Source of the DNA: Oasisia sp. SBJ-2009
Taxonomy: Eukaryota; Annelida; Polychaeta; Sabellida; Siboglinidae
Assembly: GCA_964017155.1 (NCBI GenBank)
Contig: OZ024860.1
Span: 45,644,816 to 45,708,815, forward strand
Reading direction: 5' to 3'
DNA: 64,000 bases
The position numbers and the translations under genes are program-made. The number at the start of each line of letters is the position of its first letter. Position 1 is the stretch's first letter. The notes beneath the pieces were generated by a model that saw only the letters and a list, made by a program, of their open reading frames with translations, was not told the origin of the DNA and did no database searches. Shown here piece after piece: positions 22,377 through 35,528 of the stretch.

Positions 22377-22722
22377 GTAAGTGACACGAATGCAGTGATC
22401 ACCCTCACTTCCTGAATCAAGCTTGACCACAATGTTCATTCAAGCAGTAAACAGCAGATACTGTGTACACTGTAGTTAGCTGTCGTGTTGTCCCTATTTT
22501 CATAAATATTTCTATAATTTCAAGTGATTGTAGGTTTTGCATGAATACATAAAAAAATCATAACATTGTAATTTAACAAGATTTAACAAGATTTAACAAG
22601 AGTGCCACCTAGAAAATCAACTCTAGATGGCAGGTGGACAAGGAAGCCATTTGGCTTATCGAGAGTCCAACCTATCTATCTAAATGTACCCAGCCCTTCT
22701 TAGGTACATGTCAATTTTATTT

Positions 22723-24646
22723 TTAAACATTAACACTACTAGCACCTACACAATCAGCCGGTAATCTGTTCCATTCATTTACTGTACTTTGTGAAAATGA
22801 AAATTTTCTAATATCTAGTCTACACTGCTTCTTTGCTAATGTAATTTCATGTCCTCTAGTCCTTCTTTCTTCCTTAACCGAGAAAAAAATATTTCTGTCA
22901 ATATTTTCATACCCATTCAATATTTTAAAAACTTCTATCTGATCTCCTCTCAATCTCCTGGTTTCTAGTGTTGTTAATCCACATTCTTTTAGACGCATTT
23001 CATAACTAATATTCCTGAGTTTTTGTATCATTTTGGTTGCTCTTCTTTGTACTATTTCTAGTACACCCTGTATATCAATATCCCTCTTGCGATATGGCCT
23101 CCATGCCTGTATGCAATATTCTAAATGAGGCCTAACTATTGTTTTGTACAGCGGTATTATTAGTTCTTTTTCCTTGTACACTATATTTCGCCTAATTAAT
23201 CCAAGAATTTGGTTTCCCTTTGCTGCTGCAATTGCACACTGTTCTGATACCTTCATATGAGCACTAATAGTTAACCCTAAGTCCTTTTCCTTTACGGTAG
23301 TATTTAGTACAGTATCACCCATTGTATATTGTGCATCTTCATTTCCATGTCCTGTGTGGAGGCACTTACACTTCCCATAATTAAACAACATTTGCCACTT
23401 CTCAGACCATTCGTTCAACTTATTTAGATGATCTGTGAATTGCTGTCTATCTGCATCACTTTCAATTTTTCGAAACACTTGTATCGTCCGCAAACTTCAA
23501 CACCTTGCTTGTTATGTCATCACCTAAATCATTGATATATATTAAGAACAAAATAGGTCCCAATACTGATCCCTGCGGTACTCCACTCAAAACCAATTTC
23601 CAGTTTGAAACCTCCCCATCAACTACTACTCTTTGTCTTCTATCAATAAGCCATTTTTCTATCCAGTTAATCATACCATTGCCTATGCCATGGGCCTTTT
23701 GTTTTGTTTAAGTAGTAATCTTTGATGTGGCACTTTGTCAAAGGCTTTTTTAAAATCTAAGTATATTATATCTACTGGTGATCCCTCGTCTACCCACTTT
23801 GTGACATCTTCAAAAAAACACAAGATATTTGTTAAGCATGACCTCGCTTTTAGAAACCCATGTTGAGATGGGTTAATAAAGTTATTTTTAACAAGAAAAT
23901 CAACCAAGTGATCTTTAATTAGTCTTTCTAATAGTTTGCAAATCACCGATGTTAAACTAACTGGTCTATTGTTCTCTGACTTGCTTCTTGATCCTTTTTT
24001 AAATAATGGTATGATGTTTGCTTCTTTCCATTCTAATGGAACTACTCCTTCCTCTATTGACAAATTGAACACTGTTGCAAGTGGTATGCTGATTTGTTCT
24101 ACAATTTCCAGTAGTAATTTGGGAGGAATCCCATCCACTCCAGGTGACTTATTTTCCTTCATATCCCTTATTTTCTTAGCTACCATTTTTGGTGTTACAA
24201 TTAGTTGTCCTAAATAGTCTGACTCTCTCCCTTCGAATTTAGTCTCTGGTACTGGTAATGCACTACTATCTTCCCTGGTGAACACCGAACTAAAGTATTC
24301 ATTTAGGTTTTCTGCCATTAAGAATCCCTCTGTTATTATGTTTCCATCACTACCTTCTAGAGGTCCTACCTTATCCTGAACTTTCTGTTTACTTCGAACA
24401 TACGCATAAAAACTCTTGCTGTCATGTTTTATATTAAAAGCAAATTTTTTTTTCATAGCTTCTCTTTGAATTTCTAATTTCAGCTGTAGCTTGGTTAAGT
24501 GCTTCTTTATAAATGGCATAGTCTTCTTCACTTCCATTATGTCTATATGTCTTCCACATCATTTGCTTGTATTTGATTTTTCTAATGGCTTCTTTTGATA
24601 AGTGTTTCTTTTTTGACCGTTTCCCCTTTTTTTCAAGGGGACACAT
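22723..24646 (-). pseudogene. LINE copy 3 reverse transcriptase region
   Basis: 24,537-23,683 is one long frame through NKSPGVDGIPPK and IIYLDFKKAFDKVPH (palm A intact, unlike copy 2), then broken by the small insertion. Y of SENYRPVSLT is N here. 23,674-23,462 carries GVPQGSVLGPILFLIYIND and FADD, followed by the same slip after FADDTSV. 23,493-22,723 is the C-terminal frame, which ends early at GASSVNV because of a 4-bp difference before the normal stop. Confidence 0.85.
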
Positions 24647-24749
24647 TTTTCGACAATGTAGTCGATTTCACTCTTTAAGATATTTCAACATTCTGTTGCT
24701 GTCTTATTCTCCAGTGTGTTATTCCAGTCTATCTTTGCTAAATGTTTCC

Positions 24750-25487
24750 TCATGTCCTTATATCTTCCTTTGTGAAAAAGTTCCTGTACCGTATTTTACG
24801 ATTCTGTTCTCCTTTTACTTTGATGATAAAATATATCTGGTTGTGATCACTAGACTCCAGTGGCTCACACATCCTGACATTATCAATAAATTCCTTCTGT
24901 GAGCTCAAAACTATGTCCAATACGTTTTCACCCCTGGTTGGTTCTAACACATGTTGAGTAAGGAAACTGTCTTGTATTAAATTTAAAAACTTTTGATCTT
25001 CACTCCCAGTACTCTGTAGAGATTTCCACTGTATATGCCCACGGTTAAAATCCCCCATAATTATACAGTCCCGTTTACTGACTTCCTTTATAGCGTTTTG
25101 TATTTTCTCATTCTCATCTGTGCTTATGTTTGGACTTCGATAAACTAACCCAACAGTTAATGTTGAGTTTCCTGTAACTATGTTACACCACACAGCTTCT
25201 TCACATTCTGCTTGTTTTTCTTATTTTATTTTATAAGCCTGGATGGATTTTTTAATATATAAAATAACGCCACCTCCCCTTCTCCATATTCTATATTTCC
25301 TAAACATGACATATCCTGTCATTCCTAATTCGGCATCTGATATATTGGGGGTGGCCCAAGATTCAGTTATTCCTATTATGTGAGGGTCATTATCTTCTAC
25401 CATAATGTTTAGTACATTTCTTTTGTTTACTATGCTCCTTCCATTTAAACACACACATTTATATCCAAATGTTGTAGAGTTTTCCAC
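24750..25487 (-). pseudogene. LINE copy 3 endonuclease
   Basis: All catalytic motifs present as in copy 2 (TESW, GDFNRGH, SSDHNQI), with the same in-frame stop before EKQAEC. Confidence 0.85.
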
Positions 25488-25589
25488 ACTGTTCTTTGCT
25501 GTTTTCTTTGTACTGTCCTTATCTGTACCTCCAGTATTTGGCTTCTCTGAATCCCCCCTGCCAATCTAGTTTAAATAATTGCAGCCTGT

Positions 25590-26566
25590 TCCACTGTCCA
25601 TAGATCGAAGTAGGTTCTTAGAGAAAACTGCTGCGCCCTTTCCGCCTAGATAGAGGCCATCTCTCACTTACATGTCTTCTTTCCCAACAAAGTGTCCCCA
25701 CAAATCTAAGAATCCTACTCCTGCTTCTTCACACATCTGCTCTACTAGAGCATTGATTGCCATCCTCTTGCAGTTTCTATAGGTTGCTGCCCTTCCTCCG
25801 ATTACTGGCAAGGTTCCTGAGAGAATAATCTGTTCAACTCTTGTCTTCTTCAGTTTCCCTACCAACTGTCTGTATCTTTGCACTATTCTAGTTGTCCCCT
25901 CCCTGTCTGCATTGTTCGTCCCTACATGTACTAATATAGATCCTCCCTGGCCATGCCCCAACACGTTCTCTACCCTATCTGTCACATGCTCTATCCGAGC
26001 GCCCGAAAGACAAACAACAGCATCTTCTCCTTTGCTTAACGTCTTGTCCGTCTTTCGCAAAATTGAGTCGCCCATAAACACCCTTTCTGTTCTCAATGCA
26101 CCCTCAATCACTGCTTCAGAGTAACTCCTCCGTTTTGCATCTCCCTGGTTGCTGACTTTTCCCCCTGCCGCTTTCTCTGTTCCTTTCTTTCCTGCCTCTT
26201 TTCTTCCTGACATCTTCCTTGTTATTGACTTCCGTTTGGTCACATCTACTCTCAGTTCTTTCTTCCCTTCATCTTTCCTCCTGTCACATCTGCTTCTATC
26301 ATCTCCTGTCCCATTGTCACCCCCTCATCTACTGTCACTTTCTCCCCTGTCACCTTCCTGCATGCCATGTTTTCACTTGTTCTTTCTCCATTTGCTTTCC
26401 TTGCACTCGCCCTCCCTCCTCTGAGTATACTGTCCTCACCCTTCTTGTCACTGCATTGCTCCTTCCGACCTCTTCCATCTGTCTCTTTGGTTATTCTCAT
26501 CTCCATCCCCTTCACAATATCGGTTAGCCTAGCTAACTCTGCTGTAAGACATTCCACTTTCAAACA
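25590..26566 (-). pseudogene. LINE copy 3 ORF1 esterase
   Basis: Nucleophile block MGDSILRKTD kept. Same frameshift (GRKN-stop), stop after GKEDM, and His-to-Tyr change as copy 2. Confidence 0.8.
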
Positions 26567-27219
26567 AAATCACCATACATACAGACTAATAAATTAGTAG
26601 AACATCACAGAACATTGGAAATAACAGAACTGCATATGCATCAAATGGCTTACAGTTAGTACAATCTTCCTTTTCTTGGAGGTCAGAAGTTCACACTACA
26701 CTATAAATACACTTATTTTCGTTGTTAATGACAGTATGCGGTGGCCTTGGTGGACAGATCTTGATGTTTCTCTCTGAAGGTTCTCCAAATTCATGACGAA
26801 GCAAATTTATAGTATGAAAGACATTTCTCAGTACTCCAATGGTAATCTAGGCTGTTTCTAAATGTGCTGTTGCTATGTGCTGTTACTACTTGATAGGGTA
26901 AATTACTCCACAATTTTATTACTCCGAAAATCGTACATTTTCATGATCTCATGACTGACGATGTCTTCATGGCACATTGGTGTTCACTGGATGGACTGTT
27001 GAGACACAGTTCTGGGTGTTCCGCCTCTAGCACCTTTGTGCATCAAACTCCTGGGAGGTAGTGACAGAGGACTGCATTCACGTCACAGCAGCCACTGTCC
27101 CCCCTAATATGAGGTGGTGAGACACTTGAGTAGTTCAACCACTTTCAGGTTGAATGTTGCAATTTTATACTTGTCTTGATACCCAGGTCAAGAAAGGGTC
27201 ACACTAGATAAGCAAGGTC

Positions 27220-27590
27220 TGTACAAGTGCAAGAACCTGCGGGAACTTTGTGCATGCCACAAGCAGGGCATTTCCTTGGTGGGTGTGTTGTTGTGCTACA
27301 ACATTCCTGTGTGTAAGAATTTCACGGTTTCTGTTGTTGTAATTACTTTTTGTTGTATTGCACATGTCCTTTTATCTTGAAGTACCTTATGGCAGTTTGT
27401 TGTGCTGTATGTCCTTCTGAAGCATCAGTGGAAATTGCCTCTGTGTGGCTTCTGCTGCCTGACAAATCTTGGTCACATTTGCCATGTTCAATGTGTCCTC
27501 TCGCATCAATCTCTCATGCACCCTGTGGCTCACAGTGTCCAGCACTATATAGTCACGTATCATGCTCTCACACATGTCCCCTGTGACCAT
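27220..27590 (-). pseudogene. gag remnant in P3 (unit 2)
   Basis: Duplicate of 18,255-18,626, with AAEATQ where unit 1 has AAEATH. Confidence 0.5.
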
Positions 27591-28222
27591 GTCTGAACCT
27601 TCAGCTTCAGGTCTGTCACAAACTTTCTCTTGTTTTAACTAATTTCTTCACGAGGAGATGTTTTGTTCATACATCTCATTTTCATATTGTAATATGCATG
27701 TGATTTTTGAAGCATACTGGCAAACTTACCTGTACTGACAAAAGTTAATTGTATTTTACACTTCTGTGGCTGACTTCTTTGCAACCTGGTGTCAATGCCA
27801 TTTTTTGCATGTCAGCCTTTGCGTGACACTAGTTTTTGACAATATCCCCATCAAGTTCAGACACTGTGTCGTGATAAATATTCACAGACAAGGACTAGAC
27901 ATGTTTTCATAGACCTGCAGTAAGCAATGGTACTGTGTGAGGAAAGTGTGCTGAATAGTAAACAAAAATGTCTTTCTTACTGGACACAGTACAGTCAGGC
28001 AGTAAACAGCTGATACTGTGTCCACTGTGGTAAGCTATCCTGTGACATGTGGTCACTATTTTCTTAACGTTTTCTATAAATTCAGGTGATCTTAGCTTTT
28101 GTTCAAATAATTTGTTTATATATTAAAACCATGTTATATTTCCTACTACATGGTATACATGTTATAATGCAGATATTGTATAAATATGGTACAACTATTT
28201 TTTTACTGGTTTTTGTTTGCAG

Positions 28223-28252
28223 TAATACCCACACCAAGGATCTATATGGCAG
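28223..28252 (+). CDS. Candidate micro-exon E3, unit 2
   Basis: Identical to E3 of unit 1 with both splice sites intact; encodes NTHTKDLYG plus split Arg. Confidence 0.5.
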
Positions 28253-28998
28253 GTAAGTGAGTACTTTTAATGCAGTGATCACTCTCACTTCCTGCATCAT
28301 ACTTGGCCACAATGTTCAGGAAAGGTTGTCGAGTTGAATGAGACTTCATGAGATCATAACATTGTAACCACCATACATACACACTAATCAGTTAGTAGAA
28401 CATCACAGAACACTGGAAATAAATATAATTAAACCGTCAACTGCATCTAATAGTTCACAGTTAGTAGTCTTCCTTTTCTGACATAGTTCTTGACAGTGTA
28501 AAGTGGCTTCAATGGTCAGATTTAGATGTTTCTACGTGAAAGACATGTTTCCCATCTCCAGTTTCTTTTTAATCTAGGATAAGCGAGTTAAGCTATGTAC
28601 TGTTACTACTTGCTTAGGTACATTATTCCGCAATTTTATTATTCTGTTTGAAAAATGTACATTTTTTGTATTATCTCTGCTGATGATGCAACACAGTACT
28701 GGCTCATTGGTGTCCACTGGATTTACTGCTGAGACACAGTTCTGGGTGTTCCGCCTCTAGCACCTTTGTGCATCAAACGTCTGGGAGGTAGTGACACCGG
28801 ATACTGTGTACACTGTAGCTAGCTCTCCTGTAGTCTCTATTTTAATCCATTTTTCTATAATTTCACATGATTATAGGTTTTGTTTGAATACATTTGGTAA
28901 ATTGTTTCATTTTTCCTATTAGGTTGTATACTTGTTATCAAGCTAACATAATATTGTATAGATATGGTGCAATTGTTTTACTGGTTTTTTGTGTGCAG

Positions 28999-29040
28999 GA
29001 GATTCTTTTCACTGCGGGAGGGAACAGAAGCGACCGGGAG
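28999..29040 (+). CDS. Candidate micro-exon E4, unit 2
   Basis: Identical to E4 of unit 1 (RFFSLREGTEATGR), GTGTGCAG acceptor and GTAAGT donor. Confidence 0.6.
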
Positions 29041-29496
29041 GTAAGTGACATCAATGCAGTGGTCACCCTCACTTCCTGCATCATGCTTGGCCACAATGTT
29101 CAGTGAAGACTGTCTAGTCAAATGAGACTTTATTAGATCATAACATTGTAACCATCATACATACAAACTAACAATTAATAGAACATTATAGAGCACTGGA
29201 AATAACTAGAACTGCAAACGCATCTAGTAGTTTACAGTTAGTACAATTTTCCTTTTCTTGGAGGTCAGAATACTACACTACAAATTCACTTATTTTCATT
29301 GTTAATGACAGTACCCAGTGGGCTTGGTGGTCAGATCTTGATGTTTCTCTCTGAAGGTTCTCCGTATTCATCACAAAGCAAATTTATAGTCTGAAAGACA
29401 TTTTCTATACTCCAATGTTAATCTAGGCTGTTTCTAGATGTGCTGTTGCTATGTGCTGTTCTTGCTATGTGCTAATTGTTTTACTGTTTTCTGCAG

Positions 29497-29538
29497 GGCG
29501 TTCTTACAGAGGCAGGAGGAAGAAGCAAAAGCTGCGAG
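29497..29538 (+). CDS. Candidate micro-exon E5, unit 2
   Basis: Identical to E5 of unit 1 (AFLQRQEEEAKAAR), TTCTGCAG acceptor and GTAAGT donor. Confidence 0.65.
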
Positions 29539-29771
29539 GTAAGTGACATCAATGCAGTGGTCACCCTCACTTCCTGCATCAAGCTTGACCACAATGTTCA
29601 GTGAAGACTGTCTAGTTGAATGAGACTTTATTAGATCATAACATTGTAACCACCATACATACAGACTAATCAATTAGTAGAACATCACAGAACACTGGAA
29701 ATAACTAGAACTGCAAATGAATCTAATAGTTTACAGTTAGGACAATCCTCCTTTTCTTGGAGGTCAGAAGT

Positions 29772-30219
29772 TCACACTACACTGTAAATACACTTATTTT
29801 CATTGTTAATGATAGTATGCAGTGGCCTTGGTGGTGAGATCTTGATGTTTCTCTCTGAAGGATATCTGAATTGATGACAAAGCAAATTTATACTCTGAAA
29901 GACATTTTCTGTACTCCAATGATAATCTAGGCTGTTTCTAAATATGTTGTTGCTATGTGCTGTTACTATTTGATTGGGTAATTTACTCCATAATTTTATT
30001 ACTCTAAACATCACACTTTTTCGTGATCTCATGACTGACAATGTCTTCGTGGCTCATTGGTGTTCGTTGGATGGACTGTTGAGACACAGTTCTGGGTGTT
30101 CCGCCTCTAGCACCTTTGTGCATCAAACTCCTGGGAGGTAGTGACAGAGGACTGCATTCATGAGTCACAGCAGCCACTGTCCCCCTGATCTGAGGTGGTG
30201 AGACACTTGAGTAGTTCAA
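29772..30219 (-). pseudogene. LINE C-terminal tail remnant (unit 2)
   Basis: Duplicate of 20,808-21,243. One C is lost from the C run near 30,180, which changes the upstream frame. Confidence 0.5.
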
Positions 30220-30294
30220 CCACTTTCAGGTTGAATGTTGCAATCTCATACTTGTCTTGACAGTCAGTTCAGGAAAGTGTCATACTAGATAAGC

Positions 30295-30723
30295 AAGGGT
30301 TGTAGGAGTGCAAGGACCTGGGGAACTTTATGCAAGCCACAGGCAGGGCATTTCCTCGGTGGGTGTGCTGTGTCACAACGACGACATTTCTGTGTGTAAC
30401 ATAGTTTCACTGTTTATGTTGTTGTAATTATTTGTTATTGTATTGCACACATCCTTTTGTCTTGAAGTACCTAATGGCAGTTTGTTGTGCTGTATGTGCT
30501 TCTGAAGCATCAGTGAAAATTGCCTCTGTGTTGTTTCTGCTGTCTGACAAATCTTGGTCGCATTTGCCATATTCAAGTTGTCCTCTCGCACCAATCTCTC
30601 ATGCACCCTGTGGCTCACAGTGTCCAGCACTATACAGTCACGTATCAAGCTCTCACACCTGTCCCCTGTGACCATGTCTGAAACTTCAGCTTCAGGACTT
30701 TCACAAACTGTCTCTTCTTTCAA
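30295..30723 (-). pseudogene. gag remnant in P6 (unit 2)
   Basis: Duplicate of 21,330-21,760, with CESLIRDC instead of CESMIRDC. Confidence 0.5.
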
Positions 30724-31297
30724 CTACTTTCTTCACGAAGAGATGTTTTGTCCATACATGTCATTTTCACATTGTAGAAAGCATATGATGTTGAAGCACA
30801 CTAGCATACTTATCTGCACTGAAAACATTTATTGTATTTTGCACTTGATTGGCTAAGTTCTTTACAACTTGTTGTCAGTGCCATTTTCTGCGTGTCAGCA
30901 TTTGTGTAACACTAGTTTTCAGCAATATCCCCTTCCAGTTCAGAGGCTCTGTCATGATAAGTATTCACAGACAAGGACTAGACATGTTTTCATAGACCTG
31001 CAGTAAGCAGTGGTACTGTGTGAGGAAAGTGTGTTGAATAGTAAACACAAATGTCTTGCCAACTGGACACAGTAAAGTCAGGCAGTAAACAGCGGATACT
31101 GTGTCCACTGTAGTTAGCTGTCCTGTCGTCTCTATATTCATACAGTTTTCTATAATTTCAAGTGATGGTAGGTTTTGCGTAAATATTTTTTTATAATTTG
31201 TTAAATTGTTTCCTGTTTCCTATTAGGTTGTGTACTTGTTATCAGGCTGACATAATATTGTATAGATATGGTGCAATTTGTTTAGTATGTTTTGCAG

Positions 31298-31339
31298 GAC
31301 GCTCAGACTGTGGCTGGAGGAACAACCAGTGGCTGTGAA
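31298..31339 (+). CDS. Candidate micro-exon E6, second copy
   Basis: Identical to 22,335-22,376 (TLRLWLEEQPVAVK), both splice sites intact. Confidence 0.6.
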
Positions 31340-31685
31340 GTAAGTGACACGAATGCAGTGATCACCCTCACTTCCTGAATCAAGCTTGACCACAATGTTC
31401 ATTCAAGCAGTAAACAGCAGATACTGTGTACACTGTAGTTAGCTGTCGTGTTGTCCCTATTTTCATAAATATTTCTATAATTTCAAGTGATTGTAGGTTT
31501 TGCATGAATACATAAAAAAATCATAACATTGTAATTTAACAAGATTTAACAAGATTTAACAAGAGTGCCACCTAGAGAATCAACTCTAGATGGCAGGTGG
31601 ACAAGGAAGCCCTTTGGCTTATCGAGAGTCCAACCTATCTATCTAAATGTACCCAGCCCTTCTTAGGTACATGTCAATTTTATTT

Positions 31686-33609
31686 TTAAACATTAACACT
31701 ACTAGCACCTACACAATCAGCCGGTAATCTGTTCCATTCATTTACTGTACTTTGTGAAAATGAAAATTTTCTAATATCTAGTCTACACTGCTTCTTTGCT
31801 AATGTAATTTCATGTCCTCTAGTCCTTCTTTCTTCCTTAACCGAGAAAAAAATATTTCTGTCAATATTTTCATACCCATTCAATATTTTAAAAACTTCTA
31901 TCTGATCTCCTCTCAATCTCCTGGTTTCTAGTGTTGTTAATCCACATTCTTTTAGACGCATTTCATAACTAATATTCATGAGTTTTTGTATCATTTTGGT
32001 TGCTCTTCTTTGTACTATTTCTAGTACACCCTGTATATCAATATCCCTCTTGCGATATGGCCTCCATGCCTGTATGCAATATTCTAAATGAGGCCTAACT
32101 ATTGTTTTGTACAGCGGTATTATTAGTTCTTTTTCCTTGTACACTATATTTCGCCTAATTAATCCAAGAATTTGGTTTCCCTTTGCTGCTGCAATTGCAC
32201 ACTGTTCTGATACCTTCATATGAGCACTAATAGTTAACCCTAAGTCCTTTTCCTTTACGGTAGTATTTAGTACAGTATCACCCATTGTATATTGTGCATC
32301 TTCATTTCCATGTCCTGTGTGGAGGCACTTACACTTCCCATAATTAAACAGCATTTGCCACTTCTCAGACCATTCGTTCAACTTATTTAGATGATCTGTG
32401 AATTGCTGTCTATCTGCATCACTTTCAATTTTTCGAAACACTTGTATCGTCCGCAAACTTCAACACCTTGCTTGTTATGTCATCACCTAAATCATTGATA
32501 TATATTAAGAACAAAATAGGTCCCAATACTGATCCCTGCGGTACTCCACTCAAAACCAATTTCCAGTTTGAAACCTCCCCATCAACTACTACTCTTTGTC
32601 TTCTATCAATAAGCCATTTTTCTATCCAGTTAATCATACCATTGCCTATGCCATGGGCCTTTTGTTTTGTTTAAGTAGTAATCTTTGATGTGGCACTTTG
32701 TCAAAGGCTTTTTTAAAATCTAAGTATATTATATCTACTGGTGATCCCTCGTCTACCCACTTTGTGACATCTTCAAAAAAACATAAGATATTTGTTAAGC
32801 ATGACCTCGCTTTTAGAAACCCATGTTGAGATGGGTTAATAAAGTTATTTTTAACAAGAAAATCAACCAAGTGATCTTTAATTAGTCTTTCTAATAGTTT
32901 GCAAATCACCGATGTTAAACTAACTGGTCTATAGTTCTCTGACTTGCTTCTTGATCCTTTTTTAAATAATGGTATGATGTTTGCTTCTTTCCATTCTAAT
33001 GGAACTACTCCTTCCTCTATTGACAAATTGAACACTGTTGCAAGTGGTATGCTGATTTGTTCTACAATTTCCAGTAGTAATTTGGGAGGAATCCCATCCA
33101 CTCCAGGTGACTTATTTTCCTTCATATCCCTTATTTTCTTAGCTACCATTTTTGGTGTTACAATTAGTTGTCCTAAATAGTCTGACTCTCTCCCTTCGAA
33201 TTTAGTCTCTGGTACTGGTAATGCACTACTATCTTCCCTGGTGAACACCAAACTAAAGTATTCATTTAGGTTTTCTGCCATTAAGAATCCCTCTGTTATT
33301 ATGTTTCCATCACTACCTTCTAGAGGTCCTACCTTATCCTGAACTTTCTGTTTACTTCGAACATACGCATAAAAACTCTTGCTGTCATGTTTTATATTAA
33401 AAGCAAATTTTTTTTTCATAGCTTCTCTTTGAATTTCCAATTTCAGCTGTAGCTTGGTTAAGTGCTTCTTTATAAATGGCATAGTCTTCTTCACTTCCAT
33501 TATGTCTATATGTCTTCCACATCATTTGCTTGTATTTGATTTTTCTAATGGCTTCTTTTGATAAGTGTTTCTTTTTTGACCGTTTCCCCTTTTTTTCAAG
33601 GGGACACAT
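31686..33609 (-). pseudogene. LINE copy 4 reverse transcriptase region
   Basis: Same frame structure as copy 3. SENYRPVSLT is intact here. Private changes include KLMNISYE (Arg to Met) and YFSLVFT (Ser to Leu). The FADD box is present, followed by the shared slip. Confidence 0.85.
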
Positions 33610-33712
33610 TTTTCGACAATGTAGTCGATTTCACTCTTTAAGATATTTCAACATTCTGTTGCTGTCTTATTCTCCAGTGTGTTATTCCAGTCTATCTTTG
33701 CTAAATGTTTCC

Positions 33713-34450
33713 TCATGTCCTTATATCTTCCTTTGTGAAAAAGTTCCTGTACCGTATTTTACGATTCTGTTCTCCTTTTACTTTGATGATAAAATATATC
33801 TGGTTGTGATCACTAGACTCCAGTGGCTCACATATCCTGACATTATCAATAAATTCCTTCTGTGAGCTCAAAACTATGTCCAATACGTTTTCACCCCTGG
33901 TTGGTTCTAACACATGTTGAGTAAGGAAACTGTCTTGTATTAAATTAAAAAACTTTTGATCTTCACTCCCAGTACTCTGTAGAGATTTCCACTGTATATG
34001 CCCACGGTTAAAATCCCCCATAATTATACAGTCCCGTTTACTGACTTCCTTTATAGCGTTTTGTATTTTCTCATTCTCATCTGTGCTTATGTTTGGACTT
34101 CGATAAACTAACCCAACAGTTAATGTTGAGTTTCCTGTAACTATGTTACACCACACAGCTTCTTCACATTCTGCTTGTTTTTCTTATTTTATTTTATAAG
34201 CCTGGATGGATTTTTTAATATATAAAATAACGCCACCTCCCCTTCTCCATATTCTATATTTCCTAAACATGACATATCCTGTCATTCCTAATTCGGCATC
34301 TGATATATTGGGGGTGGCCCAAGATTCAGTTATTCCTATTATGTGAGGGTCATTATCTTCTACCATAATGTTTAGTACATTTCTTTTGTTTACTATGCTC
34401 CTTCCATTTAAACACACACATTTATATCCAAATGTTGTAGAGTTTTCCAC
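33713..34450 (-). pseudogene. LINE copy 4 endonuclease
   Basis: Motifs TESW, GDFNRGH and SSDHNQI present; same internal stop as copies 2 and 3. Private changes DQKFFNLI and VRICEPL. Confidence 0.85.
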
Positions 34451-34549
34451 ACTGTTCTTTGCTGTTTTCTTTGTACTGTCCTTATCTGTACCTCCAGTAT
34501 TTGGCTTCTCTGAATCCCCCTGCCAATCTAGTTTAAATAATTGCAGCCT

Positions 34550-35528
34550 GTTCCACTGTCCATAGATCGAAGTAGGTTCTTAGAGAAAACTGCTGCGCCC
34601 TTTCCGCCTAGATAGAGGCCATCTCTCACTTACATGTCTTCTTTCCCAACAAAGTGTCCCCACAAATCTAAGAATCCTACTCCTGCTTCTTCACACATCT
34701 GCTCTACTAGAGCATTGATTGCCATCCTCTTGCAGTTTCTATAGGTTGCTGCCCTTCCTCCGATTACTGGCAAGGTTCCTGAGAGAATAATCTGTTCAAC
34801 TCTTGTCTTCTTCAGTTTCCCTACCAACTGTCTGTATCTTTGCACTATTCTAGTTGTCCCCTCCCTGTCTGCATTGTTCGTCCCTACATGTACTAATATA
34901 GATCCTCCCTGGCCATGCCCCAACACGTTCTCTACCCTATCTGTCACATGCTCTATCCGAGCGCCCGAAAGACAAACAACAGCATCTTCTCCTTTGCTTA
35001 ACGTCTTGTCCGTCTTTCGCAAAATTAAGTCGCCCATAAACACCCTTTCTGTTCTCAATGCACCCTCAATCACTGCTTCAGAGTAACTCCTCCGTTTTGC
35101 ATCTCCCTGGTTGCTGACTTTTCCCCCTGCCGCTTTCTCTGTTCCTTTCTTTCCTGCCTCTTTTCTTCCTGACATCTTCCTTGTTATTGACTTCCGTTTG
35201 GTCACATCTACTCTCAGTTCTTTCTTCCCTTCATCTTTCCTCCTGTCACATCTGCTTCTATCATCTCCTGTCCCATTGTCACCCCCTCATCTACTGTCAC
35301 TTTCTCCCCTGTCACCTTCCTGCATGCCATGTTTTCACTTGTTCTTTCTCCATTTGCTTTCCTTGCACTCGCCCTCCCTCCTCTGAGTATACTGTCCTCA
35401 CCCTTCTTGTCACTGCATTGCTCCTTCCGACCTCTTCCATCTGTCTCTTTGGTTATTCTCATCTCCATCCCCTTCACAATATCGGTTAGCCTAGCTAACT
35501 CTGCTGTAAGACATTCCACTTTCAAACA
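34550..35528 (-). pseudogene. LINE copy 4 ORF1 esterase, nucleophile lost
   Basis: Block I reads MGDLILRKTD: the catalytic Ser is Leu, a private change of this copy. It adds to the shared frameshift, the stop after GKEDM and the His-to-Tyr change. Confidence 0.8.

Larger units (their letters stand above)
22573..26566 (-). mobile_element. CR1-like LINE copy 3 (unit 2)
   Basis: Same ends, insertion site and orientation as copy 2. With copy 4 it shares a 12-bp insertion containing ACACCCTGTA (near 23,063) and a 6-bp insertion after KVPHQRLLLK, both absent from copy 2. Confidence 0.9.
21793..30755. repeat. 8.96-kb tandem array, unit 2
   Basis: Same order as unit 1 and almost identical in the non-LINE parts. 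Differences include one extra C near 25,550 and CTCTGTGTGG instead of CTATGTGTGG near 27,440. Confidence 0.9.
31535..35528 (-). mobile_element. CR1-like LINE copy 4 (unit 3)
   Basis: Same site and ends as copies 2 and 3. Nearest to copy 3 in the RT half. It matches copy 2 at the C run near 34,517. Confidence 0.9.

Noticed and set aside
23060..23075. ACACCCTGTA-containing 12-bp insertion in LINE copies 3 and 4 as a transposon footprint
   Set aside because: A similar string occurs at 40,228, but 12 bp is too short to assign to a mobile element.
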